From contig CAMTWU010000006.1 in NCBI GenBank assembly GCA_947085525.1, forward strand, positions 1-11,884: DNA of 11,884 nt, read 5' to 3'. The position numbers were made by a program, and so were the translations under genes. Positions 1 to 6,364 of this stretch are shown one piece after another. Origin of the DNA: JACPYF01 sp947085525 (GTDB taxonomy: Bacteria; Patescibacteriota; Saccharimonadia; Saccharimonadales; Saccharimonadaceae). Under the pieces are notes generated by a model. The model saw only the letters and a program-made list of their open reading frames with translations, was not told where the DNA came from and ran no database searches. The stretch's first letter is position 1, and every line of letters begins with the position of its first letter.

Positions 1-18
1 ATCTGTTAACATAAGCGT

Positions 19-40
19 TTTTCCACAAAAATGTGGAAAA
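19..40. repeat. DnaA-box-like inverted repeat upstream of mraZ
   Basis: A perfect 9-bp inverted repeat, TTTTCCACA (19-27) and TGTGGAAAA (32-40), is separated by AAAA. Each arm differs by one base from the classical DnaA box TTATCCACA, and variants of this kind occur in some bacterial origins. The extended box AAATGTGGAAAAC (29-41) occurs again, exactly, at 8521-8533 beyond the end of the cluster. It lies where the -35 region would fall if the weak -10-like TATAGA at 54-59 is used, so a repressor or DnaA-type regulatory site is as likely as a hairpin. Function is inferred. Confidence 0.45.
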
Positions 41-62
41 CTAGTACTAGAGTTATAGAAAA

Positions 63-119
63 TGGGTATTTTGGGTATTGCAGTGGGTCATAGTGGGGAG
101 TACACTGGTGCTAGTGGGT
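63..119 (+). promoter_or_regulatory. probable MraZ operator: helically phased TGGG boxes
   Basis: TGGG boxes start at 63, 72, 84, 94 and 115, with a degenerate TGGT at 106. Successive distances are 9, 12, 10, 12 and 9 bp, averaging about one helical turn. Two of them form TGGGTATT direct repeats (63-70, 72-79) and three form AGTGGG(T/G) (82-88, 92-98, 113-119). MraZ proteins of E. coli and relatives are known to bind direct TGGG repeats with about 10-bp periodicity in front of their own gene, and the gene that follows here is mraZ. Autoregulation of the dcw cluster is therefore the natural reading, although six boxes is more than the usual three or four. Confidence 0.7.
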
Positions 120-187
120 AACCAAAGCACAACAAAGTGCCAAAAAACAAAAACCACAGTAACTTTAAATCCACCACAAAAACTCCC

Positions 188-547
188 ATGGCAAAAGTAG
201 ATTATTTCACACGTAAACTTGACGACAAGAACCGGTTAACAATACCGGTTGAGCTTCGAGAAGAATTTACGAGTGGGGTAGTAGTCACCAAAGGTTTTGG
301 TGATTATCTGCATTTGTATCCGAGGAGTGTCTGGGAACAAAAAATAGAGCCTGAGCTAGAAGGCAGCCTTCTCGATGAGAAGATTGCTGACATTAGTGTG
401 CGATTTCGTACAGGCAAAACAGAGGCAGAATTGGACCAGAAACAGGGTAGAATAACGCTAAAACAAGCGCAACTTGACTACGCAAACATTACTCGTAATG
501 TTGAGGCGGTACGAGTGGGTAGCTACTTTAGGCTGTTGGCACATTAA
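188..547 (+). CDS. mraZ: MraZ, transcriptional regulator of the dcw cluster
   Basis: MraZ is an AbrB-like DNA-binding protein that forms rings and represses its own promoter and the division/cell-wall cluster behind it. From ATG 188 the product is 119 residues. The N-terminus (YFTRKLDDKNRLTIPVELRE) aligns with the first MraZ repeat, whose usual form is (L/I)D.KGR(L/I)..P...RE. A shorter, more diverged second repeat contains KQGRITL near the C-terminus. A GTG at 137 in the same frame would add 17 residues rich in K, N, T and P with no family counterpart, so I prefer ATG 188, which also lacks a Shine-Dalgarno sequence. Family members are usually about 140-150 residues, so this copy is short. 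It is the first gene of the cluster and sits directly behind the phased TGGG boxes. Confidence in the family is high, in the start moderate. Confidence 0.88.
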   Translation: MAKVDYFTRKLDDKNRLTIPVELREEFTSGVVVTKGFGDYLHLYPRSVWEQKIEPELEGSLLDEKIADISVRFRTGKTEAELDQKQGRITLKQAQLDYANITRNVEAVRVGSYFRLLAH

Positions 548-559
548 CAATTAAAAAAT

Positions 560-622
560 TCGGAGAATAGACACTCCGAGGTCAACTATCTGACAGTTAG
601 CAGTGGAACGTAGGCTGCCACT
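560..622 (+). promoter_or_regulatory. hairpins after mraZ
   Basis: Three short inverted repeats follow the mraZ stop: TCGGAG/CTCCGA (560-565/574-579), AACT/AGTT (584-587/595-598, competing with GTCA/TGAC at 581-584/591-594), and AGTGG/CCACT (602-606/618-622). None is followed by a U-run, so this is not a classical intrinsic terminator. They could dampen read-through from the mraZ promoter, stabilise an mRNA 3' end, or form a leader fold for rsmH. No known riboswitch or T-box signature was recognised. Confidence 0.35.
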
Positions 623-707
623 CAAAAACTAAGATCCTGGTTCTTTCTAGAACACACACCTCCCAAAAAAAACTCCACCTCACACAAAGTCTCTCTAGCT
701 GGTAAGT

Positions 708-758
708 ACTTGTCAGTTGCTATGCAACTATCATATATACTTGTCAGTCGACTAACAA
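708..758 (+). promoter_or_regulatory. possible promoter/operator of rsmH with 31-bp-phased repeats
   Basis: ACTTGTCAGT occurs twice exactly, at 708-717 and 739-748, starts 31 bp apart (about three helical turns). Between them lies the inverted repeat AGTTGC-TAT-GCAACT (715-729), and the second copy runs into the 8-bp palindrome AGTCGACT (746-753), which is almost symmetrical over 741-758. TTGTCA (710-715) and TATATA (734-739), 18 bp apart, resemble a sigma-70 promoter whose transcript would start about 50 bp before rsmH. The combination suggests an internal promoter with its own binding site; this is inference from sequence layout. Confidence 0.4.
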
Positions 759-800
759 AAACAAAAACAACAAAAAAACAAAAAGCTAGCTGTCGGTTAG

Positions 801-1712
801 GTGACCTCGAAAAATAAAAATATGGGTCAAACACATACACCACAACAACTCCACATTCCAGTAATGCTCGACGATGTCTTGCAACTGCTAAAACCTGAGA
901 AAGGCGAGACATATCTCGACCTGACAGCGGGTTACGGCGGTCACGCACGCACTATCATAGAGAAAACTGGAGCTCACGCGACATTAGTCGATCGTGATGA
1001 CAATGCAATTGCATATCTGAAAGATCTCAATCTATCAGATATTGAATTGATACATCAAGATTTCGCACATGCAGCTGAGCAACTAGTGAAAGATCAACGC
1101 ACGTTCGATCTGATTCTTGTGGACCTAGGTGTATCGTCACCACAGTTTGATCAGGCAGAACGCGGATTTAGCTTTCGCGCAAGCAGCCATCTTGATATGA
1201 GAATGGACGGACGACAAGATAAAACAGCAGCCGAGCTCGTCAATAATTTGAGTCAGGATGACCTGATACAGATTATCCGCCGGTTTGGTGAAGAAAAACC
1301 GTTCAACGCCCGCAAAATTGCACAGGCAATTGTCGATAATCGACCAATTCACACAACAGGTGAGCTGGCAGATATCATCAGGCACACCATTCGTAGCAGA
1401 GGTAAAATTCACCCAGCTACGCGTACCTTTCAAGCGCTTCGTATTGCAACCAACGATGAGCTAGGCCAAATAGAGCAGATGTTGCCACTACTACCAGATT
1501 TACTAAATCCTGGTGGGCGAGTTGCAATCATTAGCTTTCATAGCCTAGAAGACAGATTGGTAAAGCAATATATAAAATCCCAGAAAGAATTGGGACTAGA
1601 AGCAGAACTCGAACCTTTGCTAAAACGGCCGATAGAAGGTTCCACCACCGACGTTCACAACCCGCGAGCACGAAGCGCAAAGCTACGTGGCGCAGTAAAA
1701 ATAAAAATATAG
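801..1712 (+). CDS. rsmH: RsmH (MraW), 16S rRNA cytosine-N4 methyltransferase
   Basis: RsmH is a cytoplasmic SAM-dependent enzyme that methylates N4 of C1402 in 16S rRNA, and it is a standard second gene of dcw clusters. From GTG 801 the product is 303 residues, normal for the family. Visible signatures are HIPVMLDDVL (18-27), the SAM-binding loop LDLTAGYGGHA (39-49), VDRDDNAI (63-70), VDLGVSSPQFD (107-117), RRFGEEKPFNARKIA (160-174), RTFQALRIATNDEL (208-221), and GGRVAIISFHSLEDR (238-252). A second in-frame start, ATG 822, leaves 296 residues and keeps every motif; neither start has a well-spaced Shine-Dalgarno sequence (AGGTGA at 799-804 is too far from 822). I keep the longer form but ATG 822 is equally plausible. 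Confidence 0.95.
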   Translation: MTSKNKNMGQTHTPQQLHIPVMLDDVLQLLKPEKGETYLDLTAGYGGHARTIIEKTGAHATLVDRDDNAIAYLKDLNLSDIELIHQDFAHAAEQLVKDQRTFDLILVDLGVSSPQFDQAERGFSFRASSHLDMRMDGRQDKTAAELVNNLSQDDLIQIIRRFGEEKPFNARKIAQAIVDNRPIHTTGELADIIRHTIRSRGKIHPATRTFQALRIATNDELGQIEQMLPLLPDLLNPGGRVAIISFHSLEDRLVKQYIKSQKELGLEAELEPLLKRPIEGSTTDVHNPRARSAKLRGAVKIKI

Positions 1713-1727
1713 AAAGGACTACACGAG

Positions 1728-1790
1728 ATGAAAGTCAAAGTAATCAACAAGTCACCTCGCGCGGTCACAATTGCGGTTCACCGTCGTTAA
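1728..1790 (+). CDS. 20-codon ORF, candidate leader peptide
   Basis: A short ORF lies between rsmH and ftsL. It starts 15 nt after the rsmH stop at ATG 1728 and ends at TAA 1790. AGAAAGGA at 1711-1718 is a good Shine-Dalgarno sequence 9 nt before the ATG, better than that of rsmH, ftsL or ftsI. The peptide is strongly basic (MKVKVINK then SPRAVTIAVHRR) with no membrane segment, cysteine motif or run of a single amino acid that would point to classical amino-acid attenuation. A very stable hairpin begins 21 nt after its stop. I do not recognise it as a known family. It could be a translated leader that gates ftsL expression, a small basic protein, or chance; the ribosome-binding site is the main argument for translation. 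Confidence 0.4.
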   Translation: MKVKVINKSPRAVTIAVHRR

Positions 1791-1811
1791 GACTCGAGCA
1801 GCATAAAAATG

Positions 1812-1837
1812 GGGGAGGCTGGTACGCCGGCCTTCCC
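1812..1837 (+). promoter_or_regulatory. 11-bp hairpin with UACG tetraloop upstream of ftsL
   Basis: GGGGAGGCTGG (1812-1822) pairs with CCGGCCTTCCC (1827-1837) across all 11 positions, with two G-U wobbles, around a UACG loop. The stem is unusually GC-rich for this window and UNCG-type loops are very stable. The following sequence is CA-rich rather than a U-run, so it does not look like a Rho-independent terminator. It ends 41 nt before the ftsL start. Likely roles are mRNA processing or stabilisation, or a pausing element working with the short ORF just upstream. Confidence 0.6.
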
Positions 1838-1878
1838 ACCGCAACCCCAACACAAACATAAAAAAGAAACACCACCAC

Positions 1879-2226
1879 ATGTCAGATCGTCATAATAATA
1901 CATTTATATCTCGTCGCGAAAATGCGTGGCGCCGCAATCAAAATACAGTTGCATTTGAGCATTCAACTCGTCTAGGACCAGTGTCACACACAGTACTAGT
2001 CGCAATGATGGTAGCTTTGCTAGGTTTAATTTACCTCACACAAGTGACAAAAACCAGTAGTTACGGCTACGCCATTGAACAGTTGAACTCACAAAAAACT
2101 GAGTTGGTTGCTAAAAAGAGCGAACTACAAGTTGAAAGTGCCCGACTAAAATCATTACAAAAGATACAATCGAGTGAAGTTGCTGCCAAACTGACACAAC
2201 CAACTAGCACTGACTATATTCGTTAG
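1879..2226 (+). CDS. ftsL: FtsL-like cell division protein
   Basis: A 115-residue bitopic membrane protein with the architecture of FtsL: a basic cytoplasmic N-terminus (1-35), one transmembrane helix (about 36-55, VSHTVLVAMMVALLGLIYLT), then a charged extracytoplasmic segment with heptad character (about 63-103) that suits the coiled coil FtsL forms with its partner DivIC/FtsB. FtsL is a scaffold protein that links FtsQ to the FtsW-FtsI synthase at the septum. The assignment rests on size, topology and position between rsmH and ftsI, because FtsL sequences are poorly conserved. ATG 1879 has no Shine-Dalgarno sequence and is preceded by a G-poor, A/C-rich leader (1838-1878). Another short division protein of the FtsB/DivIC type is the only real alternative. 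Confidence 0.75.
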   Translation: MSDRHNNTFISRRENAWRRNQNTVAFEHSTRLGPVSHTVLVAMMVALLGLIYLTQVTKTSSYGYAIEQLNSQKTELVAKKSELQVESARLKSLQKIQSSEVAAKLTQPTSTDYIR

Positions 2227-2253
2227 TTACACTACGATATACTGATATTACCA

Positions 2254-4008
2254 ATGAAATTACAACTCAACCTGTCACGCTACCGAAAATCGGAAATACT
2301 AGCCACAATCATGATTGGATTTGTGGTTATTATTGTGTTGAATTTATTTTATATCCAGATAATCCGTCATGAGTACTACAAGAAACAGGCATATGAAGAA
2401 CAGGTGGCGAAGTTTGTCTTGCCAGCCAAACGTGGGCAAATATATGCGCGTGATACAGGCGGCATAGTGCCTCTTGTCCTCAACCAACCAGTATATACAG
2501 CCTATGCCGATCCTCAACAAGTGAGCGACAAGAGTAAATTAGAAGCCACAGTCAATCGTATCGCTGGTGGAAATGTTGTTGAGGGATATAAAGATGCTTT
2601 AGGAAACAAGCGTTTACGTTATGTGGTGTTGGCACGTCAACTCAGTAATACTCAGGCAGAACTACTTAAAAAGGAAAATGTGCCAGGTATAGGTCTGACT
2701 GCAGCTGACCAGCGAGTCTATCCAGAAGGCAATCTAGCCTCGCAGTTACTGGGTTATGTCGATAGTGAAGGAACGGGGCAATATGGACTAGAAGGCATCT
2801 TGAACAAGCGTTTAAAGGGTACGGATGGTAAATTGCAGGCTGTAACTGATGTGAGGCGCATTCCGCTGACAGTCAGCAACGATGACGTCAGCATACCTGC
2901 TCGAGATGGTGATAACTTGGTATTGAGTGTTGATCGGAACATACAATCGTATGCTGAATCTGCACTCAAGAAAGGTCTGGAAAAAGTACGTGCCACTAAA
3001 GGTAGTGTCGTGATAATGAACCCAAATAATGGGCAGGTTATGGCGATGGCGAACTATCCAACCTATGATCCATCAAAATATAACAAAGTGACTGATTATG
3101 GTGTTTTTCAAAATGATATAGTGTCGGCTCCGTACGAAGTAGGGTCAGTTATGAAAACGATGACCATGGGTGTTGGCCTGGACACTGGGGCAGTTAATCC
3201 TGGTACGACCTTTAATAACCGCGGTTTTGTGCAAGTTGATGATACAAAAATCAGTAACGTCGAGGAAGATCCGATCAGCGCAAATGCTACCATGACTGAT
3301 GTGCTGCATTATTCACTCAACACCGGTGTGGTATTCATACTAGAGAAAATGGGTGGCGGTAAAGTGAACCTGCAGGCTCGTAACAAGCTGTATGATTACT
3401 ATTATAACCACTTTCGATTTGGTGAAAAAACAGGGGTCGAACAAGCAGGTGAGTCGGCTGGAACGGTTATCCCACCAACTGATGAGCAGGGTAATAATGT
3501 ACGATACGCCAACATGGCTTTTGGCCAAGGTATGGATTTGACTATGATGCAAACCGCGGCGGCCTTTTCTGCAAATATTAATGGTGGTACGTTCTATAAA
3601 CCAAGTTTGGTTGTCGGTACGACCGAAAATGGAAGTAGTGTCAAAGTCAGCAATCCAAAGGTTATCAGGACTAATGTCTTGCGACCGGAAACATCCTCGA
3701 CTCTGCGCGATTTGATTGTCAAAGGTCGTCAGCTCGGTGCGCTGGGTGGCAAGGATAGGCCAGGATATATGGTCGGTGGAAAGACTGGTACTTCACAGAT
3801 TATTGATCCAAAAACTGGCAAGTACACAGACGCGAACTCCATCGGTAGCTATCTGGGATTTGGCGGCAACCAGACGCCCCAGTATGTCATAATGGTACAG
3901 GTTAAAGACAGCAAGGCAGCTGGCTACGCTGGTACAACAGCAGCAGGGCCAATATTTGGTGATATTTCAAACTGGATGCTAGATTATATGAAAGTAGCAC
4001 CGAACTAA
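2254..4008 (+). CDS. ftsI: FtsI/PBP2-type transpeptidase (class B PBP)
   Basis: Class B penicillin-binding protein that cross-links septal peptidoglycan outside the membrane. The 584-residue product has a short cytoplasmic tail, a membrane anchor (about 15-36), the PBP dimerisation/pedestal domain beginning near the R60-G61 motif (RGQIYARD, 60-67), and a C-terminal transpeptidase domain. The catalytic triad of motifs is complete: SVMK with nucleophile S298 and K301, SLN at 354-356, and KTGT starting at K510. No PASTA domains follow. It starts 27 nt after ftsL without a clear Shine-Dalgarno sequence and is followed 14 nt later by mraY; the usual murE and murF between these two genes are absent. 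Position in the cluster favours FtsI over an elongation-type PBP2. Confidence 0.93.
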   Translation: MKLQLNLSRYRKSEILATIMIGFVVIIVLNLFYIQIIRHEYYKKQAYEEQVAKFVLPAKRGQIYARDTGGIVPLVLNQPVYTAYADPQQVSDKSKLEATVNRIAGGNVVEGYKDALGNKRLRYVVLARQLSNTQAELLKKENVPGIGLTAADQRVYPEGNLASQLLGYVDSEGTGQYGLEGILNKRLKGTDGKLQAVTDVRRIPLTVSNDDVSIPARDGDNLVLSVDRNIQSYAESALKKGLEKVRATKGSVVIMNPNNGQVMAMANYPTYDPSKYNKVTDYGVFQNDIVSAPYEVGSVMKTMTMGVGLDTGAVNPGTTFNNRGFVQVDDTKISNVEEDPISANATMTDVLHYSLNTGVVFILEKMGGGKVNLQARNKLYDYYYNHFRFGEKTGVEQAGESAGTVIPPTDEQGNNVRYANMAFGQGMDLTMMQTAAAFSANINGGTFYKPSLVVGTTENGSSVKVSNPKVIRTNVLRPETSSTLRDLIVKGRQLGALGGKDRPGYMVGGKTGTSQIIDPKTGKYTDANSIGSYLGFGGNQTPQYVIMVQVKDSKAAGYAGTTAAGPIFGDISNWMLDYMKVAPN

Positions 4009-4022
4009 ACTGAAAGGAACTC

Positions 4023-5066
4023 ATGGACGTTATTACAATTACGCAACTTACTAATTATCTCATCAAAGCCTTTGCTTTGAGCGTCGGCGCATTCTCGCTG
4101 GCTATGTTGATGACACCGTTTTATACATTCCTAGCATATCGATATCGTTTCTGGAAAGTTCAACGTACAGAGACAACAATGGGCGAAAAGCTCGAGATTT
4201 TTACAAAATTGCATGCTCATAAGTTCAAACGAAATATCCCAACAATGGCTGGTTTGATCACAGTGGCTTCTATAGTAATCATTACTCTGCTATTTAACCT
4301 CGATCGCCAACAAACTTGGCTACCATTGGCTGCGCTGATCGGTGGTGGGGCAGTAGGACTACTAGACGATGTGATCAATCTGCGTGGTCTGGGTGGTGGG
4401 GTGAAGGGACTGCGAGCTCCGATAAAATTCTTGATGATTACTGTCGTGGCAGCTGCCCTGGCATGGTTCTTTTACTATAAACTAGGCTACGCCAGCATAC
4501 AGGTACCGTTTGTGGATGCTCCGTGGGGACTTGGCTGGTTGATTATGCCGCTATTTGTACTGGCGGTTGTGTCTGCAGGTAATGCCGTCAATATCAGTGA
4601 TGGTTTGGACGGGTTAGCGGGCGGACTGAGTGCGATTGCATTTGGTATTTTTGGTATCATTGCTATTTTGCAGGGTAACTTTGGGATTGCAGGCTTTTGT
4701 TTCACGGTAGTAGGCGCATTGTTAAGCTATATTTGGTTCAATATACACCCAGCACGGTTCTTTATGGGGGATGTTGGTTCGTTTGCGCTAGGCACTAGCT
4801 TGGGTGTAGTGGCGATGCTCACTGACACATTGCTCCTATTGCCGATTATCGGTCTACTGTTTGTTGTCGAGGCTGGCTCGAGTTTGATCCAGATTGCCAG
4901 CAAAAAGTTATTTCACCGAAAAATCTTTATCTCGGCACCTATTCACCATCATTTTGAAGCACTAGGATGGCCCGAGACAAAAGTCACTATGCGATTTTGG
5001 GTTATTGCTCAAGTCTGTGGCTTTATAGGCTTACTGTTGGCGCTTGCTGGGGGTAGTATTGGCTAA
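4023..5066 (+). CDS. mraY: MraY, phospho-MurNAc-pentapeptide translocase
   Basis: MraY is the polytopic membrane enzyme that transfers phospho-MurNAc-pentapeptide from UDP to undecaprenyl phosphate, giving lipid I. The 347-residue product is close to the usual length and strongly hydrophobic with multiple transmembrane segments. Signature residues are present: the DD pair D115-D116 (GLLDDVINLRG), NISDGLDGLAGG starting at N190 (with D193 and D196), and the histidine cluster H308-H310 (APIHHHFEALGWPE). The start is well supported by AAAGGA (4013-4018) 4 nt before ATG 4023. Its stop overlaps the ftsW start (TAATG), implying translational coupling. Related WecA-type transferases lack the HHH motif, so the assignment is firm. 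Confidence 0.96.
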   Translation: MDVITITQLTNYLIKAFALSVGAFSLAMLMTPFYTFLAYRYRFWKVQRTETTMGEKLEIFTKLHAHKFKRNIPTMAGLITVASIVIITLLFNLDRQQTWLPLAALIGGGAVGLLDDVINLRGLGGGVKGLRAPIKFLMITVVAAALAWFFYYKLGYASIQVPFVDAPWGLGWLIMPLFVLAVVSAGNAVNISDGLDGLAGGLSAIAFGIFGIIAILQGNFGIAGFCFTVVGALLSYIWFNIHPARFFMGDVGSFALGTSLGVVAMLTDTLLLLPIIGLLFVVEAGSSLIQIASKKLFHRKIFISAPIHHHFEALGWPETKVTMRFWVIAQVCGFIGLLLALAGGSIG

Positions 5067-6364
5067 TGGAGCGGATAACTAACGCCTCGAAGGGTTTTGT
5101 ACGTCGGCATCGACCTGATTATCCAATGATAATATTTGTTGGTTTGTTGTTGTTATTAGGATTGATTGTTCTGTACGCTATTTCACCAGCTCGTACACAA
5201 GTTATTAACGAGACGGGTGCGACGCTGGATCAGGCACACTTTATGCAACGCCAATTTTTGTATCTGGCGGTAGGTATCTCAGCATTTATTGTTGCTGCCA
5301 ATGTACCGCTAAGAATATGGCAAAAATACGCTGGAAAGCTATTGCTGGGGGCGTTGATAGCCTGTGCCTTACTGGCTGTGCTGGGTTTTGCAAATGTGCC
5401 AATAGCGCAGTGTACGCTGGGCGCCTGTCGTTGGTTTAATCTAGGAATCATCAACTTTCAACCTGCCGAGCTAGTCAAGTTCGGTATGTTGCTGTATCTG
5501 GCTGGGTTTATCGGTAGGCGAGTGCAGCAAAGTAAGCTCAATGATGTGCAGGAAACGCTGATACCACTAGGACTTTTGGTCGGTGTTGCCATAATCTTTA
5601 TCATTGGTATTCAAAAGGACATGGGAACAGGGTTGGCACTGCTGGGTATTATTGGATCGATGCTATACGTAGCCGGGGTGAACAAACGAATAGGCTTGAT
5701 TATCTCTGGTGTGGTTGTAGCTATGGGAGTATTATTTATAGCCATTGCGCCTCACCGTATAGCCCGAGTCGTGACATTTCTAGGCGACAATGGGGATAGT
5801 GGGGGAGCCGCCTATCACATCCTACAAGCAAAGATCGCACTGGGCACTGGGGGGTTGTTCGGGCTAGGACTAGGCAAGAACGTGCAATCATTTGGGTATC
5901 TACCTGAGGCGCCGAACGATTCGATATTTGCGATCATGGGGGAGTCGTTTGGTTTCCTGGGATTAGTAGTCATCTTGATAATATTGGTGTCATTATTACT
6001 ACGATTATTATCTATCATGGATCGGATCGAGGATATCAACCTGCGCTTGATCGTGGCAGGTGTCTTTGGTTGGTTGGCAACACATAGTTTACTGAATATT
6101 GGTGCAATGGTAGGTGTTATACCTCTGACAGGTATCACACTACCACTCCTGAGTTTTGGTGGTACAAGCCTAGTCTTTATCATGTTAGCACTCGGTCTGG
6201 TGTTTCATATCTCACGGTATACCGTTCATGGTAAAATAAAGGATAATAATGAAAACAGTAAAAGTCAAAATTCTGACAGTGGGCGGTGGCTCGGGGGGTC
6301 ACGTTACGCCAGTAGTGGCAGTTATCAACCAACTCGCCGCCGAGCAAGTGTCGACCGAGATTAG
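5066..6364 (+). CDS. ftsW: FtsW, SEDS peptidoglycan glycosyltransferase
   Basis: FtsW is a SEDS-family polymerase that builds septal glycan strands from lipid II together with FtsI. The 432-residue product has about ten hydrophobic segments and the SEDS signatures RWFNLGIINFQPAELVKF (122-139), a glycine-rich stretch before GLGLGKNVQSFGYLPEAPND, and the putative catalytic aspartate D285 in NDSIFAIMGE. The ATG overlaps the mraY stop by one base. The last helix ends near residue 378; a polar, serine- and arginine-rich cytoplasmic tail follows. Residues 395-432 of that tail are read in the +1-shifted frame relative to murG over 116 nt, an exceptionally long overlap. RodA is the alternative name, but the gene order supports FtsW. 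Confidence 0.94.
   Translation: MERITNASKGFVRRHRPDYPMIIFVGLLLLLGLIVLYAISPARTQVINETGATLDQAHFMQRQFLYLAVGISAFIVAANVPLRIWQKYAGKLLLGALIACALLAVLGFANVPIAQCTLGACRWFNLGIINFQPAELVKFGMLLYLAGFIGRRVQQSKLNDVQETLIPLGLLVGVAIIFIIGIQKDMGTGLALLGIIGSMLYVAGVNKRIGLIISGVVVAMGVLFIAIAPHRIARVVTFLGDNGDSGGAAYHILQAKIALGTGGLFGLGLGKNVQSFGYLPEAPNDSIFAIMGESFGFLGLVVILIILVSLLLRLLSIMDRIEDINLRLIVAGVFGWLATHSLLNIGAMVGVIPLTGITLPLLSFGGTSLVFIMLALGLVFHISRYTVHGKIKDNNENSKSQNSDSGRWLGGSRYASSGSYQPTRRRASVDRD

Noticed and set aside
137..187. GTG 137 as the mraZ start
   Set aside because: It adds 17 K/N/T/P-rich residues without a family counterpart and has no Shine-Dalgarno sequence; ATG 188 matches the usual MraZ N-terminus.
622..948. 108-residue minus-strand ORF across the mraZ-rsmH gap
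   Set aside because: It runs antisense into rsmH and its product has no recognisable domain; half lies opposite conserved rsmH codons.
1812..1837. Intrinsic terminator after rsmH
   Set aside because: The stem is strong but is followed by a CA-rich stretch rather than a U-run, and it sits inside an apparent operon.
5815..6183. 122-residue minus-strand ORF inside ftsW
   Set aside because: Antisense shadow of a conserved SEDS coding region with low-complexity product.
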